Part shown: piece after piece, positions 17,413-25,179 of the stretch
Layout of the letters: each line of letters opens with the position of its first letter
How positions within the stretch are numbered: the first letter of the stretch is position 1
NCBI GenBank assembly: GCA_025055285.1
Contig: JANWXM010000012.1
Coordinates: 43,871-107,870 of the forward strand
Length of the DNA stretch: 64,000 nucleotides
From: Saprospiraceae bacterium
Lineage (GTDB): Bacteria > Bacteroidota > Bacteroidia > Chitinophagales > Saprospiraceae
Reading direction: 5' to 3'
Made by a program: the position numbers and the translations under genes
Notes under the pieces: generated by a model
The model's input: only the letters and a program-made list of their open reading frames with translations
Database searches by the model: none
Told to the model about the DNA's origin: nothing

Positions 17413-18693
17413 ATGAGATTTTCTCGAAGAAAAGGATTGCTCTTGTTTTTTGCGCTGCTGTCTGGAACACTTTGGGGGCAGTTAGAGCAACTAGGCCATC
17501 TTCCCTATGCTCCTGCCACTTTGGCTGGGTGTTGGCATTATGTGGATAGCCTAGGCCGCGAATACGCGCTCGTAGGTACTAGTCTCGGATTAAGTATTGT
17601 GGATGTAACCGAGCCAACTAAGCCGGTGGAACGTTTTTTTGTGCCAGGCCCTCCTAATACTTGGCGAGAAGTGAAAACGTGGAACGGTTTTGCCTATGTT
17701 GGCTCTGAGGCTGCTAACAGCGGCATTACCATCGTAGACTTGCGTTACTTACCCGACACAGTCTATTGGCGCGTGTGGTTCGGGCCAAACGCTGACACGC
17801 TCATTCGCCGCAGTCACACGGTAGCTTGTGCAGAGGGGCATCTTTTCATATTTGGTGGTAACCAACAAGGTATTGTTATCTGTGACTTAAGCGACCCCTG
17901 GAACCCAGCCATCAAGAGCATCACTAATTATCCGTACGTACACGATGGATATATTCGCAACGATACGCTCTGGGCTAGCGAAATTTATCTTGGGCGCTTT
18001 AGCGTCTTCGATATCTCTGATAAAAAAAAGCCAAAACTCTTAGCGGTTCAACCTACGCCAGGGGCTTTTAACCACAACAGTTGGCTCTCCAACAGCGGGC
18101 AGTATCTTTTTACCACAGATGAACGTTGGCATGCGCCATTGGCGAGTTTTGACGTAAGTGACCTAAATAACATCCGCCTACTCGACATTTACTATCCTAG
18201 CGTGCGCCCCACCCAAGAGGTACACAACGTGCGGGTATTCAACGATTTTCTTATCAACCCCTCTTATGGCGGGCAACTGACCCTTGTAGATGCTCATCGC
18301 CCTGACAACCTCATTGAAGTAGCACACATCTTATTGGGTAATTCTCTTGTGTGGGATGCCTCGCCCTACTTACCCTCAGGCAACATTATTGCTACTGCTC
18401 GCAACGAAGGCCTCTTTATCCTCCGCCCTACCTATCAGCGCGCTGCTTACCTGGAAGGTCGTGTGATCGATGCCAACACCGGCCAGCCTCTGTCACGAGT
18501 TAAAGTCCTCGTTGAAGGCACGGCTAATACCGATGTGACACGCCCTGACGGAACCTTCAAAACCGGTGCAGGTAGCCCGGGCTCATATGTCATCAACTTT
18601 GGCAAAATCGGTTATAAAAGCAAAAGGTTAACAAATATTGAGCTCAAGCGCGGCGAAACGACTTGGATAGAAGTGGCTCTTGAGCGGTTTTGA
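17413..18693 (+). CDS. Secreted LVIVD-repeat protein with C-terminal carboxypeptidase-regulatory-like domain
   Basis: About 426 residues with a signal peptide (about 1-22, ending LSGTLWGQ). A beta-propeller-like region follows with repeated LxIVDVTxPxKP-type units (LSIVDVTEP, GIVICDLSDPWNP, FSVFDISDKKKP, ASFDVSD), known as LVIVD or choice-of-anchor B repeats. The last about 80 residues, with LEGRVIDANTGQPLSRVKVLVEG, form a carboxypeptidase-D regulatory-like (transthyretin-like) domain rather than a T9SS signal. The reading frame extends upstream to a TTG at 17377, but the ATG at 17413 starts the signal peptide. It is likely exported; its function is unknown. Confidence 0.82.
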   Translation: MRFSRRKGLLLFFALLSGTLWGQLEQLGHLPYAPATLAGCWHYVDSLGREYALVGTSLGLSIVDVTEPTKPVERFFVPGPPNTWREVKTWNGFAYVGSEAANSGITIVDLRYLPDTVYWRVWFGPNADTLIRRSHTVACAEGHLFIFGGNQQGIVICDLSDPWNPAIKSITNYPYVHDGYIRNDTLWASEIYLGRFSVFDISDKKKPKLLAVQPTPGAFNHNSWLSNSGQYLFTTDERWHAPLASFDVSDLNNIRLLDIYYPSVRPTQEVHNVRVFNDFLINPSYGGQLTLVDAHRPDNLIEVAHILLGNSLVWDASPYLPSGNIIATARNEGLFILRPTYQRAAYLEGRVIDANTGQPLSRVKVLVEGTANTDVTRPDGTFKTGAGSPGSYVINFGKIGYKSKRLTNIELKRGETTWIEVALERF

Positions 18694-18813
18694 GTGGCGA
18701 CACAAACCAATCAACAGCAGGCATCTTCCTTTACAGCAACAAGGAAAGTTGCTTTTCTTTGCTCGCTTGTCAAGGATATAAAGCAAAGATGTCCATCTGC
18801 CAGCATTCTCTCT

Positions 18814-20088
18814 ATGCGTATTGCAATTATTGGCGCTGGATGCTCAGGCTTAACAGCCATCAAGGGCCTAATAGAGACAGGCCTAGAAAATGTAGTCTGT
18901 TTTGAAAAAAGCGATCGCTTAGGCGGTAATTGGGCCTTCTCGCTCGAAGAAGGACACAGCAGCGTTATGGAAACGACTCACCTTATCTCGAGCAAGAAAA
19001 TGTCCCAATTTAGCGACTTTCCTATGCCAGCCGATTACCCTGACTATCCTAGCCATCAGCAGGTATTAGCGTACTTTGAGGCATACGCCCAACACTTTGA
19101 TCTAGAAAAATACATTCGCTATCGTACAGCTGTTGAGCGAGCGGAGCCGGTAGATGGACTACGGTGGCGTTTATCCTTATCTAATGGCACAGAAGAGGTG
19201 TTTGATGCTCTAATCGTGGCAAATGGACACCATTCAGCGCCCCGACACCCTGAATGGAAAGAAGCCTTTAGAGGTCGCTACATGCATGCGCATGCAATGA
19301 AAACAGCGCGAGATTTGGCAGGATTACGCGTGCTAGTAGTGGGAGCGGGTAACTCTGGCTGCGACTGCGCTGTCGAAGCCAGTCGAGTTGCAAAACAGGT
19401 GGACATTAGCCTACGCACGCCTCAGTATATCGTGCCAAAATTCTTTATGGGCAAACCTACGGATACCTTTGCCGCTTCGATGAGCTGGCTACCGCGTTCG
19501 ATACAAAATGTTCTTCAGCGCCTTTGTTTGCGCATTCAAATAGGGCGTTATCGCGATTATGGCCTACCCGAACCTAACTTCTCCCCAACGCATGCTCATC
19601 CTACGATTAACTCGGAGCTGTTGGAGCGCATCCGCCACGGAAAAATACGCCCTAGACCTGCGATCGCCGAAGTGAAGGAACAAACAGTATCCTTTGTGGA
19701 TGGTGCAAAAGTCTCTTACGACGTCATCATTGCCGCCACCGGCTATCGAATACATTTTCCCTTCTTTCGTCCGGAACTTATTAATTGGGAAGACGCTACT
19801 CATATTCCACTTTACTTGCGGGTATTTCATCCGCACTATCCGACACTATTTTTTATCGGATTGGTGCAACCTCAAGGTTGTATCTGGCCGCTGTCGGAAA
19901 TGCAGGCGCGTTTGGTAGCCCGCGTACTTACAGGTCGAGTATCTCTGCCTTCTAATTGGACTGAACTAGCTTACCAGGAAGCCGATCGCATCCGAAAAGA
20001 CTTCTTGCCTCGCCCGCGTCATGTTCTAGAGGTGCACTTTTTGCCCTATTTGAAGGCCCTGCAACGCGCCACAGAAGGTCGCTTCTAG
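18814..20088 (+). CDS. Flavin-containing monooxygenase (FMO-like)
   Basis: About 424 residues with two Rossmann nucleotide-binding motifs: GAGCSGL (7-13) for FAD and GAGNSGCD (177-184) for NADPH. An FMO-type linker segment FRGRYMHAHAMK (152-163) and an ATGY motif (IAATGYRIHFPF) complete the class B flavoprotein monooxygenase pattern. It should add one oxygen atom to soft nucleophiles (N or S) or act as a Baeyer-Villiger enzyme; the substrate is unknown. The open frame continues upstream to a GTG at 18694 directly after the preceding stop. The conserved protein begins at the ATG at 18814, which I use. Confidence 0.87.
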   Translation: MRIAIIGAGCSGLTAIKGLIETGLENVVCFEKSDRLGGNWAFSLEEGHSSVMETTHLISSKKMSQFSDFPMPADYPDYPSHQQVLAYFEAYAQHFDLEKYIRYRTAVERAEPVDGLRWRLSLSNGTEEVFDALIVANGHHSAPRHPEWKEAFRGRYMHAHAMKTARDLAGLRVLVVGAGNSGCDCAVEASRVAKQVDISLRTPQYIVPKFFMGKPTDTFAASMSWLPRSIQNVLQRLCLRIQIGRYRDYGLPEPNFSPTHAHPTINSELLERIRHGKIRPRPAIAEVKEQTVSFVDGAKVSYDVIIAATGYRIHFPFFRPELINWEDATHIPLYLRVFHPHYPTLFFIGLVQPQGCIWPLSEMQARLVARVLTGRVSLPSNWTELAYQEADRIRKDFLPRPRHVLEVHFLPYLKALQRATEGRF

Positions 20089-20163
20089 TTGCCTCTGCTC
20101 CGGCTCTCAGGAAGAGAAGTAGTCAGCGTGACATCAGTCACCGCTCACCGCCGTGCGTTATAA

Positions 20164-20171
20164 TACTTTTG
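20164..20171 (+). promoter_or_regulatory. -7 promoter element for the SulP permease gene
   Basis: TACTTTTG matches TAnnTTTG, 40 nt before the ATG at 20212. Confidence 0.5.
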
Positions 20172-20211
20172 CAGCGGTTTTTCCTTTTTACTGCAGCATG
20201 GTAATCTAATT

Positions 20212-21987
20212 ATGGATAAAGTTCAACATTCAATTGATTCTTCTAAGTCGCTCTCTTTCCAGCGTTTTTTCCCTTTCCTAACTTGGTTGCCCTCATATAC
20301 GAAGAATGACCTGCGCGGCGATCTTTCGGCAGGTCTAACCGTAGGTGTTATGTTGGTGCCTCAGGGCATGGCTTATGCTATGTTAGCAGGCATGCCGCCT
20401 ATCTATGGCTTATATGCAGCCACCGTACCTCTTATTCTTTACGCTTTGTTGGGCACTTCTCGCCAACTGGCAGTAGGTCCGGTAGCTATGGTGTCTTTGC
20501 TTACGGCTACGGGAGTAAGTGCGATGGCAGAGCCCGGATCGGCGTCCTACATTGGCTTAGTGCTTACCTTAGCCTTTGTGGTAGGTATTGTGCAATTTGC
20601 GCTAGGGGTATTTCGCTTAGGCTTCATGGTTAATTTTCTCTCTCACCCAGTGATTAGCGGGTTTACTTCAGCTGCGGCCATCGTAATTGCTTTGAGCCAG
20701 CTCAAGCATCTCCTAGGTATCTCCATACCTCGCAGCGAACATGCCCATGAAATTTTGATTAACGCTGCTCGCAATATTGAATCCCTTCACTGGCCCACGT
20801 TCGCCATAGGCCTTAGCGCTATTGCGATCATTCAGCTCTTTCGGAAATGGAGTCCTGCCTTTCCAAGTGCCTTAGTGGTGGTGGTGCTAAGTATCTTGGG
20901 CGTATGGCTTGGAAATCTTGAAAGCTATGGCGTTAAGGTCGTGGGTGAAATACCTCAAGGGTTGCCTGCTTTGAGCATACCTATATTTGATTGGCCTACT
21001 ATGCAAAAACTTATCCCTATCGCTATGGCAATTGCTTTGGTAGGCTTTATGGAAAGTATTGCTGTAGCAAAGGCCATTCAAGCGCGTCACCGCAACTACA
21101 AGGTGGACGCCAATCAGGAGCTAATCGCTTTAGGCATGGCCAACATGGGAGGTGCTTTTTTCTCTTCTATCCCAGTGACTGGTGGGTTCTCTCGCACGGC
21201 GGTAAACGATCAGGCTGGCGCTCGCACAGGAGTGGCCTCATTAATTAGCGCTAGTCTAGTTATCATTACTTTATTGTTTTTGACGCCGCTTTTCTACTAC
21301 CTACCTAATGCCATTCTAGCTGCCGTCATCATGGTGGCTGTGTACGGCTTGATTGACTATAAGGAGGCTAGACATCTATGGCATAGCAACCGAAGCGACT
21401 TTGTTCTCTGGATGGTTACTTTCGCGGCCACTTTAGTTGTAGGTATTGAGCAAGGAATTGGCCTGGGAGTCCTGTTGTCTTTAGCTTTAGTCATTTATCG
21501 CACAACTCGCCCACATATTGCCGTCTTAGGGCGGGTGCCGGGCACTTTCTTCTACCGCAACATCGAGCGCTTTGATAATCTAGAGCAGCGCCCAGATGTG
21601 CTTATCGTTCGCTTTGACTCAGACCTTTATTTTGCGAACGTCAACTATTTCTTAGACACTATAAATGAGCTTGCTGCTCGAAAAGGAAACGCACTCAGAG
21701 TGCTGATTATCAATGCTGAAAGTATTAATAACTTAGACAGTTCAGGTGTGCATGCTATAGAAGAACTTTTGCTCCAATTCCGACAGCGCGGTATTGATGT
21801 TTATTTTGTTAGCGTAAAGGGCCCTGTGCGCGATGCTATGGCACGTGCAGGGCTAATAGAAAAAATCGGCCCTGAAAAGTTCTTCCTCAGCAATCAACAG
21901 GCGGTAGATGCGTGCGATTGTACAAGCGTCGGACATGCCCAAGAGCTCATGCAATATGCCCTGCAAACCAACGCTCAAAAACGGTAG
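20212..21987 (+). CDS. SulP family anion permease with STAS domain
   Basis: A 591-residue SLC26/SulP transporter. The N-terminal two thirds holds the multi-helix transport domain, with the signature LTVGVMLVPQGMAYAMLAGMPPIYGLYAA and later SSIPVTGGFSRTAVNDQAGARTG. The C-terminal cytoplasmic STAS domain (about 445-560) includes LIINAESINNLDSSGVHAIEELL. Members carry sulfate, bicarbonate or other anions, usually by H+ or Na+ coupling; the substrate cannot be assigned here. No carbonic anhydrase or sulfate assimilation gene lies next to it. Confidence 0.9.
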   Translation: MDKVQHSIDSSKSLSFQRFFPFLTWLPSYTKNDLRGDLSAGLTVGVMLVPQGMAYAMLAGMPPIYGLYAATVPLILYALLGTSRQLAVGPVAMVSLLTATGVSAMAEPGSASYIGLVLTLAFVVGIVQFALGVFRLGFMVNFLSHPVISGFTSAAAIVIALSQLKHLLGISIPRSEHAHEILINAARNIESLHWPTFAIGLSAIAIIQLFRKWSPAFPSALVVVVLSILGVWLGNLESYGVKVVGEIPQGLPALSIPIFDWPTMQKLIPIAMAIALVGFMESIAVAKAIQARHRNYKVDANQELIALGMANMGGAFFSSIPVTGGFSRTAVNDQAGARTGVASLISASLVIITLLFLTPLFYYLPNAILAAVIMVAVYGLIDYKEARHLWHSNRSDFVLWMVTFAATLVVGIEQGIGLGVLLSLALVIYRTTRPHIAVLGRVPGTFFYRNIERFDNLEQRPDVLIVRFDSDLYFANVNYFLDTINELAARKGNALRVLIINAESINNLDSSGVHAIEELLLQFRQRGIDVYFVSVKGPVRDAMARAGLIEKIGPEKFFLSNQQAVDACDCTSVGHAQELMQYALQTNAQKR

Positions 21988-22042
21988 GGCAAGGCGAGGC
22001 AACTTTTCTCGAATGGCCTAAAATTTTCGGTTCCTCTTCAGC

Positions 22043-23461
22043 TTATTTTGCGTATGTCCACCAAAGGTAGAACGGCACACCCGTGAGCATGAGCATTCCA
22101 CCGATGGCAGCCTCGCGCGGATGATTAAAACAGGTGATGACCACTAATGCTGCGCAAAAGAGCACAAATAAGCCCGGTACTAGAGGATACCCCCATACAC
22201 GATAGGGTCGCAGAGTAGCGGGTTCGCGATAGCGAAGGATAAACACACCCAAGGCAGTTGCCCCGTAGAAGAAGAACGCGGCAAAAATGAGCATGTCTGT
22301 TAGTTGGTCAAAACTCCCTGACAATACTAGCACACAAGCCCACAAACCCTGTATCCACAGTGCCGCATTCGGCGTGTGGTAGTGCGGATGAATCCGCTTC
22401 GCGGCAGAAAAAAATAGCCCATCGCGCGCCATGGCATAATAGACCCGCGGAGGCATAAGGATCGTAGCATTGGTGCAGCCTAAGGTAGTGATAAGGATAA
22501 TTCCAGAGAGCACCGCGGCGCCTAGTGGCCCAGCGAAGTGGCGAACGACTGTTATTGCCGCAATTTCATTCTGACTCTTGAAGCTTTCGATGATCCGGTC
22601 GATGGGCAGTACATATAAATAAGTGAGATTGACTGAAACGTATACGCCCATGATGAGGAGCATGCCTACTGACAAGGCTATGGGCAAATTGCGGTTTGGG
22701 TCCTTAATTTCAGCGCCGAGAAAGCCCACAGTGTTCCAACCTTCGTATGCCCAAAAAGCTGCCAATAAAGCGGCAAATAGGGCTTTAACAAAAGCGAAAT
22801 CCCATCCCGGCTGTACTTCCGCATGAGTAGCGGGTGTATGCAAATTTGCCCAACGACCTCCTCCCCACATAAGCCCAGCAATAACAAGCAACAGTAAGCT
22901 CACTAGCACTAAACGCGATATCCAGGTACTTAGGCCCGCGCCTCCGCGCAAGCCACGCGTGTTCAGAAAAGTAAGCGATACAATAAGTGCAATTGTGACA
23001 CCCTTAACGCCGCCGTTATCGAAGGGCTGAAAAATGCCCCACAAGTCTATTTGCTCGAGCTCTTCCGGTAGACGCGGCAGCGGAAACAAGGCGTGGAGGG
23101 ATTGAGCAAATACGTAGGCAATACTAGCAATAGCCCCCGTTTTTATAACGGCGAAGGTCGTCCAACCCCAGAGGAAGGCCATAAAACGGCCATATATATG
23201 GCGAAAGTAAGCGTACTCTCCTCCTGCGTCGGCCAACATGCCGGCAATTTCAGCATTGCTCAATGCCCCGCAAAGACTAATGAGGCCCGCAAGAGCCCAA
23301 GCCGCCAATACCCATTCAGGAGCTCCTAATTGCTCAGACATCGGCGCTACTTTCTTGTACACTCCTGACCCGATTACGGAACTGATAATGAGCAAAATAG
23401 CAGCCCGCAGTGTCAAGGTGCGTTGGAGTTGTCCCTGCTTCTGTTGCATGGTGCGATACAT
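22043..23461 (-). CDS. APC superfamily amino acid permease
   Basis: A 472-residue protein with about 12 membrane helices. The first helix has the APC motif IISSVIGSGVYKKVAP, and GGEYAYFRHIYGRFMAFLWGW follows, typical of LAT-type amino acid transporters. FWAYEGWNTVGFLGAEIKDPNRNLP is another family hallmark. It should import amino acids or exchange them; the substrate is unknown. It begins 9 nt after the end of the TonB-domain/TPR gene on the same strand, so it is probably the second gene of that operon. It is convergent with the SulP gene. Confidence 0.9.
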   Translation of the reverse strand: MYRTMQQKQGQLQRTLTLRAAILLIISSVIGSGVYKKVAPMSEQLGAPEWVLAAWALAGLISLCGALSNAEIAGMLADAGGEYAYFRHIYGRFMAFLWGWTTFAVIKTGAIASIAYVFAQSLHALFPLPRLPEELEQIDLWGIFQPFDNGGVKGVTIALIVSLTFLNTRGLRGGAGLSTWISRLVLVSLLLLVIAGLMWGGGRWANLHTPATHAEVQPGWDFAFVKALFAALLAAFWAYEGWNTVGFLGAEIKDPNRNLPIALSVGMLLIMGVYVSVNLTYLYVLPIDRIIESFKSQNEIAAITVVRHFAGPLGAAVLSGIILITTLGCTNATILMPPRVYYAMARDGLFFSAAKRIHPHYHTPNAALWIQGLWACVLVLSGSFDQLTDMLIFAAFFFYGATALGVFILRYREPATLRPYRVWGYPLVPGLFVLFCAALVVITCFNHPREAAIGGMLMLTGVPFYLWWTYAK

Positions 23462-23470
23462 TGGAGATTT

Positions 23471-24571
23471 TTACCAGCCGCACACGACCCGACGCAGCGA
23501 CTCGAACCACGTGATGCCCAAGAGTTGGCGAATGCGGGCAAAATCTTGACAGGCCTCCTCGCGTCGGTTCAGGTTGAGCAGCGTAGAGCCTCGATAGTAG
23601 AGTAATTCGGTATTGTTAGGCTGAAGATTTACCGCTTGTGTCCACTTTTCTAAGGCGACGTTAAGGTCTTCTTCGTCAGCAGCGTCGGCGGCCAAAAGCA
23701 TAGCCTGGTCGAAGGCATCATTAGCCGCTTTGCAGTGCAATGCATCGGATTTGAACAACACGCGCAAGGGCACACTGGTCGTAACGCGTCGGCCCTGATA
23801 GTAGGCAGGTGTCCATAAGCCAGCTGTGCGGTGAATGAGCCGAATGGCCTCCCATTGAAAATCCATGCCTAAATTGCTAAAATCTAGTTGGTTGTCTATC
23901 TCGATGTTGCCATTTGCATGGACCAGGATCGCTGTTTCAATGACGCCCACTTTACAACTGTCGCGGTAAGAGCGAGGGTAGCGCAATTCGCGCAAGAGAA
24001 ATGTAATAAGTGAGTCCTCGCCAGCACCTTGGAACCTTGGCAGCGTGTCAATTACGGTATAAATAGAATCGCCGCGTTCATTAAGGTAGAACGGCGGAGC
24101 TTCTTCAAGACGAAACCGCAAAGGCAATGCTTGCCGCATACGGACAGGTTTGCCGCCTTGTTGAGCCGGCTTCCAGCGCAGGCCACCTTGACTAAGTTCT
24201 GTTAGAACGCGAACTGCCTCCGCACCACAGCCGCCACCTATGTCCTTTATTATGCGTATGTTGGAAATGCGCCCATCTACCTCCACCACAAAAGACAAAA
24301 CTACTGTGCCTTCAATGTTCGCCTGACGCGCCTCAAGCGGATAGCGAATATTGCGGCGCATGAGCGTTATTAGCCCCAATTCAGCACAGCGCCTTAGGCT
24401 ATCTTCAGGCCAATCCGGATGTTGCGTTGGAAGGCAGCCTGGTACTAAAGGCATTGGTAAATGCTCTGCTGCCTCATAAATTACCGTGTCCCCACTTTGG
24501 CTTAAGGCTTTAAGCCCAAACCCTATATCTAGAAAAACCAACAGCAAACAACTTAACAAATATCTTTTCAT
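23471..24571 (-). CDS. Secreted TonB-domain protein with two TonB C-terminal domains and a TPR tail
   Basis: About 366 residues. An N-terminal signal peptide (about 1-25) is followed by one clear TonB C-terminal domain (about 60-155), with LRRNIRYPLEARQ and IRIIKDIGGGCGAEAVRVL nearly identical to the ExbB-linked TonB. A second, more diverged TonB-like domain (about 175-265) and a short TPR-like segment (about 275-350, with AVNLQPNNTELLYYRGSTLLNL) follow. It lacks the usual cytoplasmic part and proline-rich linker, so it cannot act as a standard energy transducer. The ATG at 24571 is preceded by GGAGG; an upstream TTG (24583) is less likely. Confidence 0.8.
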   Translation of the reverse strand: MKRYLLSCLLLVFLDIGFGLKALSQSGDTVIYEAAEHLPMPLVPGCLPTQHPDWPEDSLRRCAELGLITLMRRNIRYPLEARQANIEGTVVLSFVVEVDGRISNIRIIKDIGGGCGAEAVRVLTELSQGGLRWKPAQQGGKPVRMRQALPLRFRLEEAPPFYLNERGDSIYTVIDTLPRFQGAGEDSLITFLLRELRYPRSYRDSCKVGVIETAILVHANGNIEIDNQLDFSNLGMDFQWEAIRLIHRTAGLWTPAYYQGRRVTTSVPLRVLFKSDALHCKAANDAFDQAMLLAADAADEEDLNVALEKWTQAVNLQPNNTELLYYRGSTLLNLNRREEACQDFARIRQLLGITWFESLRRVVCGW

Positions 24572-24591
24572 CCCTTCCTCCAAAATATCGG

Positions 24592-24599
24592 CAAAGGTA
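24592..24599 (-). promoter_or_regulatory. -7 promoter element for the TonB-domain/TPR gene
   Basis: On the minus strand this reads TACCTTTG, a perfect match, 20 nt before the ATG at 24571. The leader would carry GGAGGAAGGG directly before the ATG, a rare Shine-Dalgarno-like site in this window. Confidence 0.55.
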
Positions 24600-24800
24600 A
24601 TGTGTCGTAAGCCCTTAAATTAGAATACTTCAAGTCCCATTAACGAAATCAATTTCGTGTCATTGCTTCTCTGTCGGCCCAGAGTAAGTCGGCTGTGGAG
24701 GTGTTTATCTCTGGTTTCTGTATGTCTGTCGTAGTTAGAACTTTTTCTTTCCTCTGGGATCGTTCTGCTGCGGTACGACCAGTGGTAGTTCCTGTGTACA

Positions 24801-24835
24801 ATAAAAATGGGCTTCCACCTTTCGGCGAAGCCCAT
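24801..24835 (-). terminator. Orphan intrinsic terminator on the minus strand
   Basis: ATGGGCTTC (24807-24815) pairs with GAAGCCCAT (24827-24835): a 9-bp stem with a few inner pairs in the 11-nt loop. On the minus strand it runs into TTTTTAT. No annotated minus-strand gene lies directly upstream; the nearest candidate is the 20-codon ORF at 24878-24940. Confidence 0.75.
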
Positions 24836-24877
24836 AAACCTCAACTCATCTGTGTTTTCAAGCGAAAGTCGGTTCGC

Positions 24878-24940
24878 TTAGCGCGAACCCGAGATGCGGA
24901 CGGTACCGTCTTTGATTTTAATTGTAACTGGTTTACTCAT
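24878..24940 (-). CDS. Possible 20-residue micro-ORF before an orphan terminator
   Basis: An ATG at 24940 opens 20 codons (MSKPVTIKIKDGTV..., ending SGSR) and stops at TAA 24880-24878. The stop sits in the loop of a 7-bp hairpin (GGTTCGC 24871-24877 with GCGAACC 24883-24889). A strong terminator follows 43 nt later, and a one-mismatch -7 element (CATCTTTG on the minus strand, 25011-25004) lies 63 nt upstream. The ORF also spans the palindrome GACGGTACCGTC (24899-24910). It could be a leader peptide, a microprotein, or chance within a small RNA. I know of no family match. Confidence 0.3.
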   Translation of the reverse strand: MSKPVTIKIKDGTVRISGSR

Positions 24941-25167
24941 AGGCCATTACAAGTTTAGTGAAAGATTTTAGCAATATAACGATTATTAGACTTAAACAAC
25001 GAGCAAAGATGCACGTATAGTCGTAGAGGCTTAGCTTAGAATTAACAAATTTTTTTACCATTTGTCTCAAACGAGCATTTCTAAACTTTTTTTTCCGCTG
25101 ATTTTATTTCTCCAGGAGTTTTGGCACGCAAAGAGGGAAAGCACCTTTCCTTCTTCGCTGACCGCAA

Positions 25168-25175
25168 TACCTTTG
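25168..25175 (+). promoter_or_regulatory. -7 promoter element of leaderless argS
   Basis: TACCTTTG is a perfect TAnnTTTG whose last base lies 4 nt before the argS ATG at 25180. Transcription should therefore start at or within a base or two of the start codon. Confidence 0.65.
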
Positions 25176-25179
25176 CAGC

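Larger units (their letters stand above)
24572..25179. other. Intergenic region between divergent TonB-domain and argS genes
   Basis: This spacer of about 600 bp holds the promoter for the TonB-domain gene at its left end, the orphan terminator and micro-ORF unit on the minus strand in the middle, and the argS promoter at its right end. The sequence at 24620-24800 shows nothing I can support. Confidence 0.6.

Noticed and set aside
24620..24844. 74-codon minus-strand ORF spanning the orphan terminator
   Set aside because: It runs through a strong intrinsic terminator and has no coding-like features.
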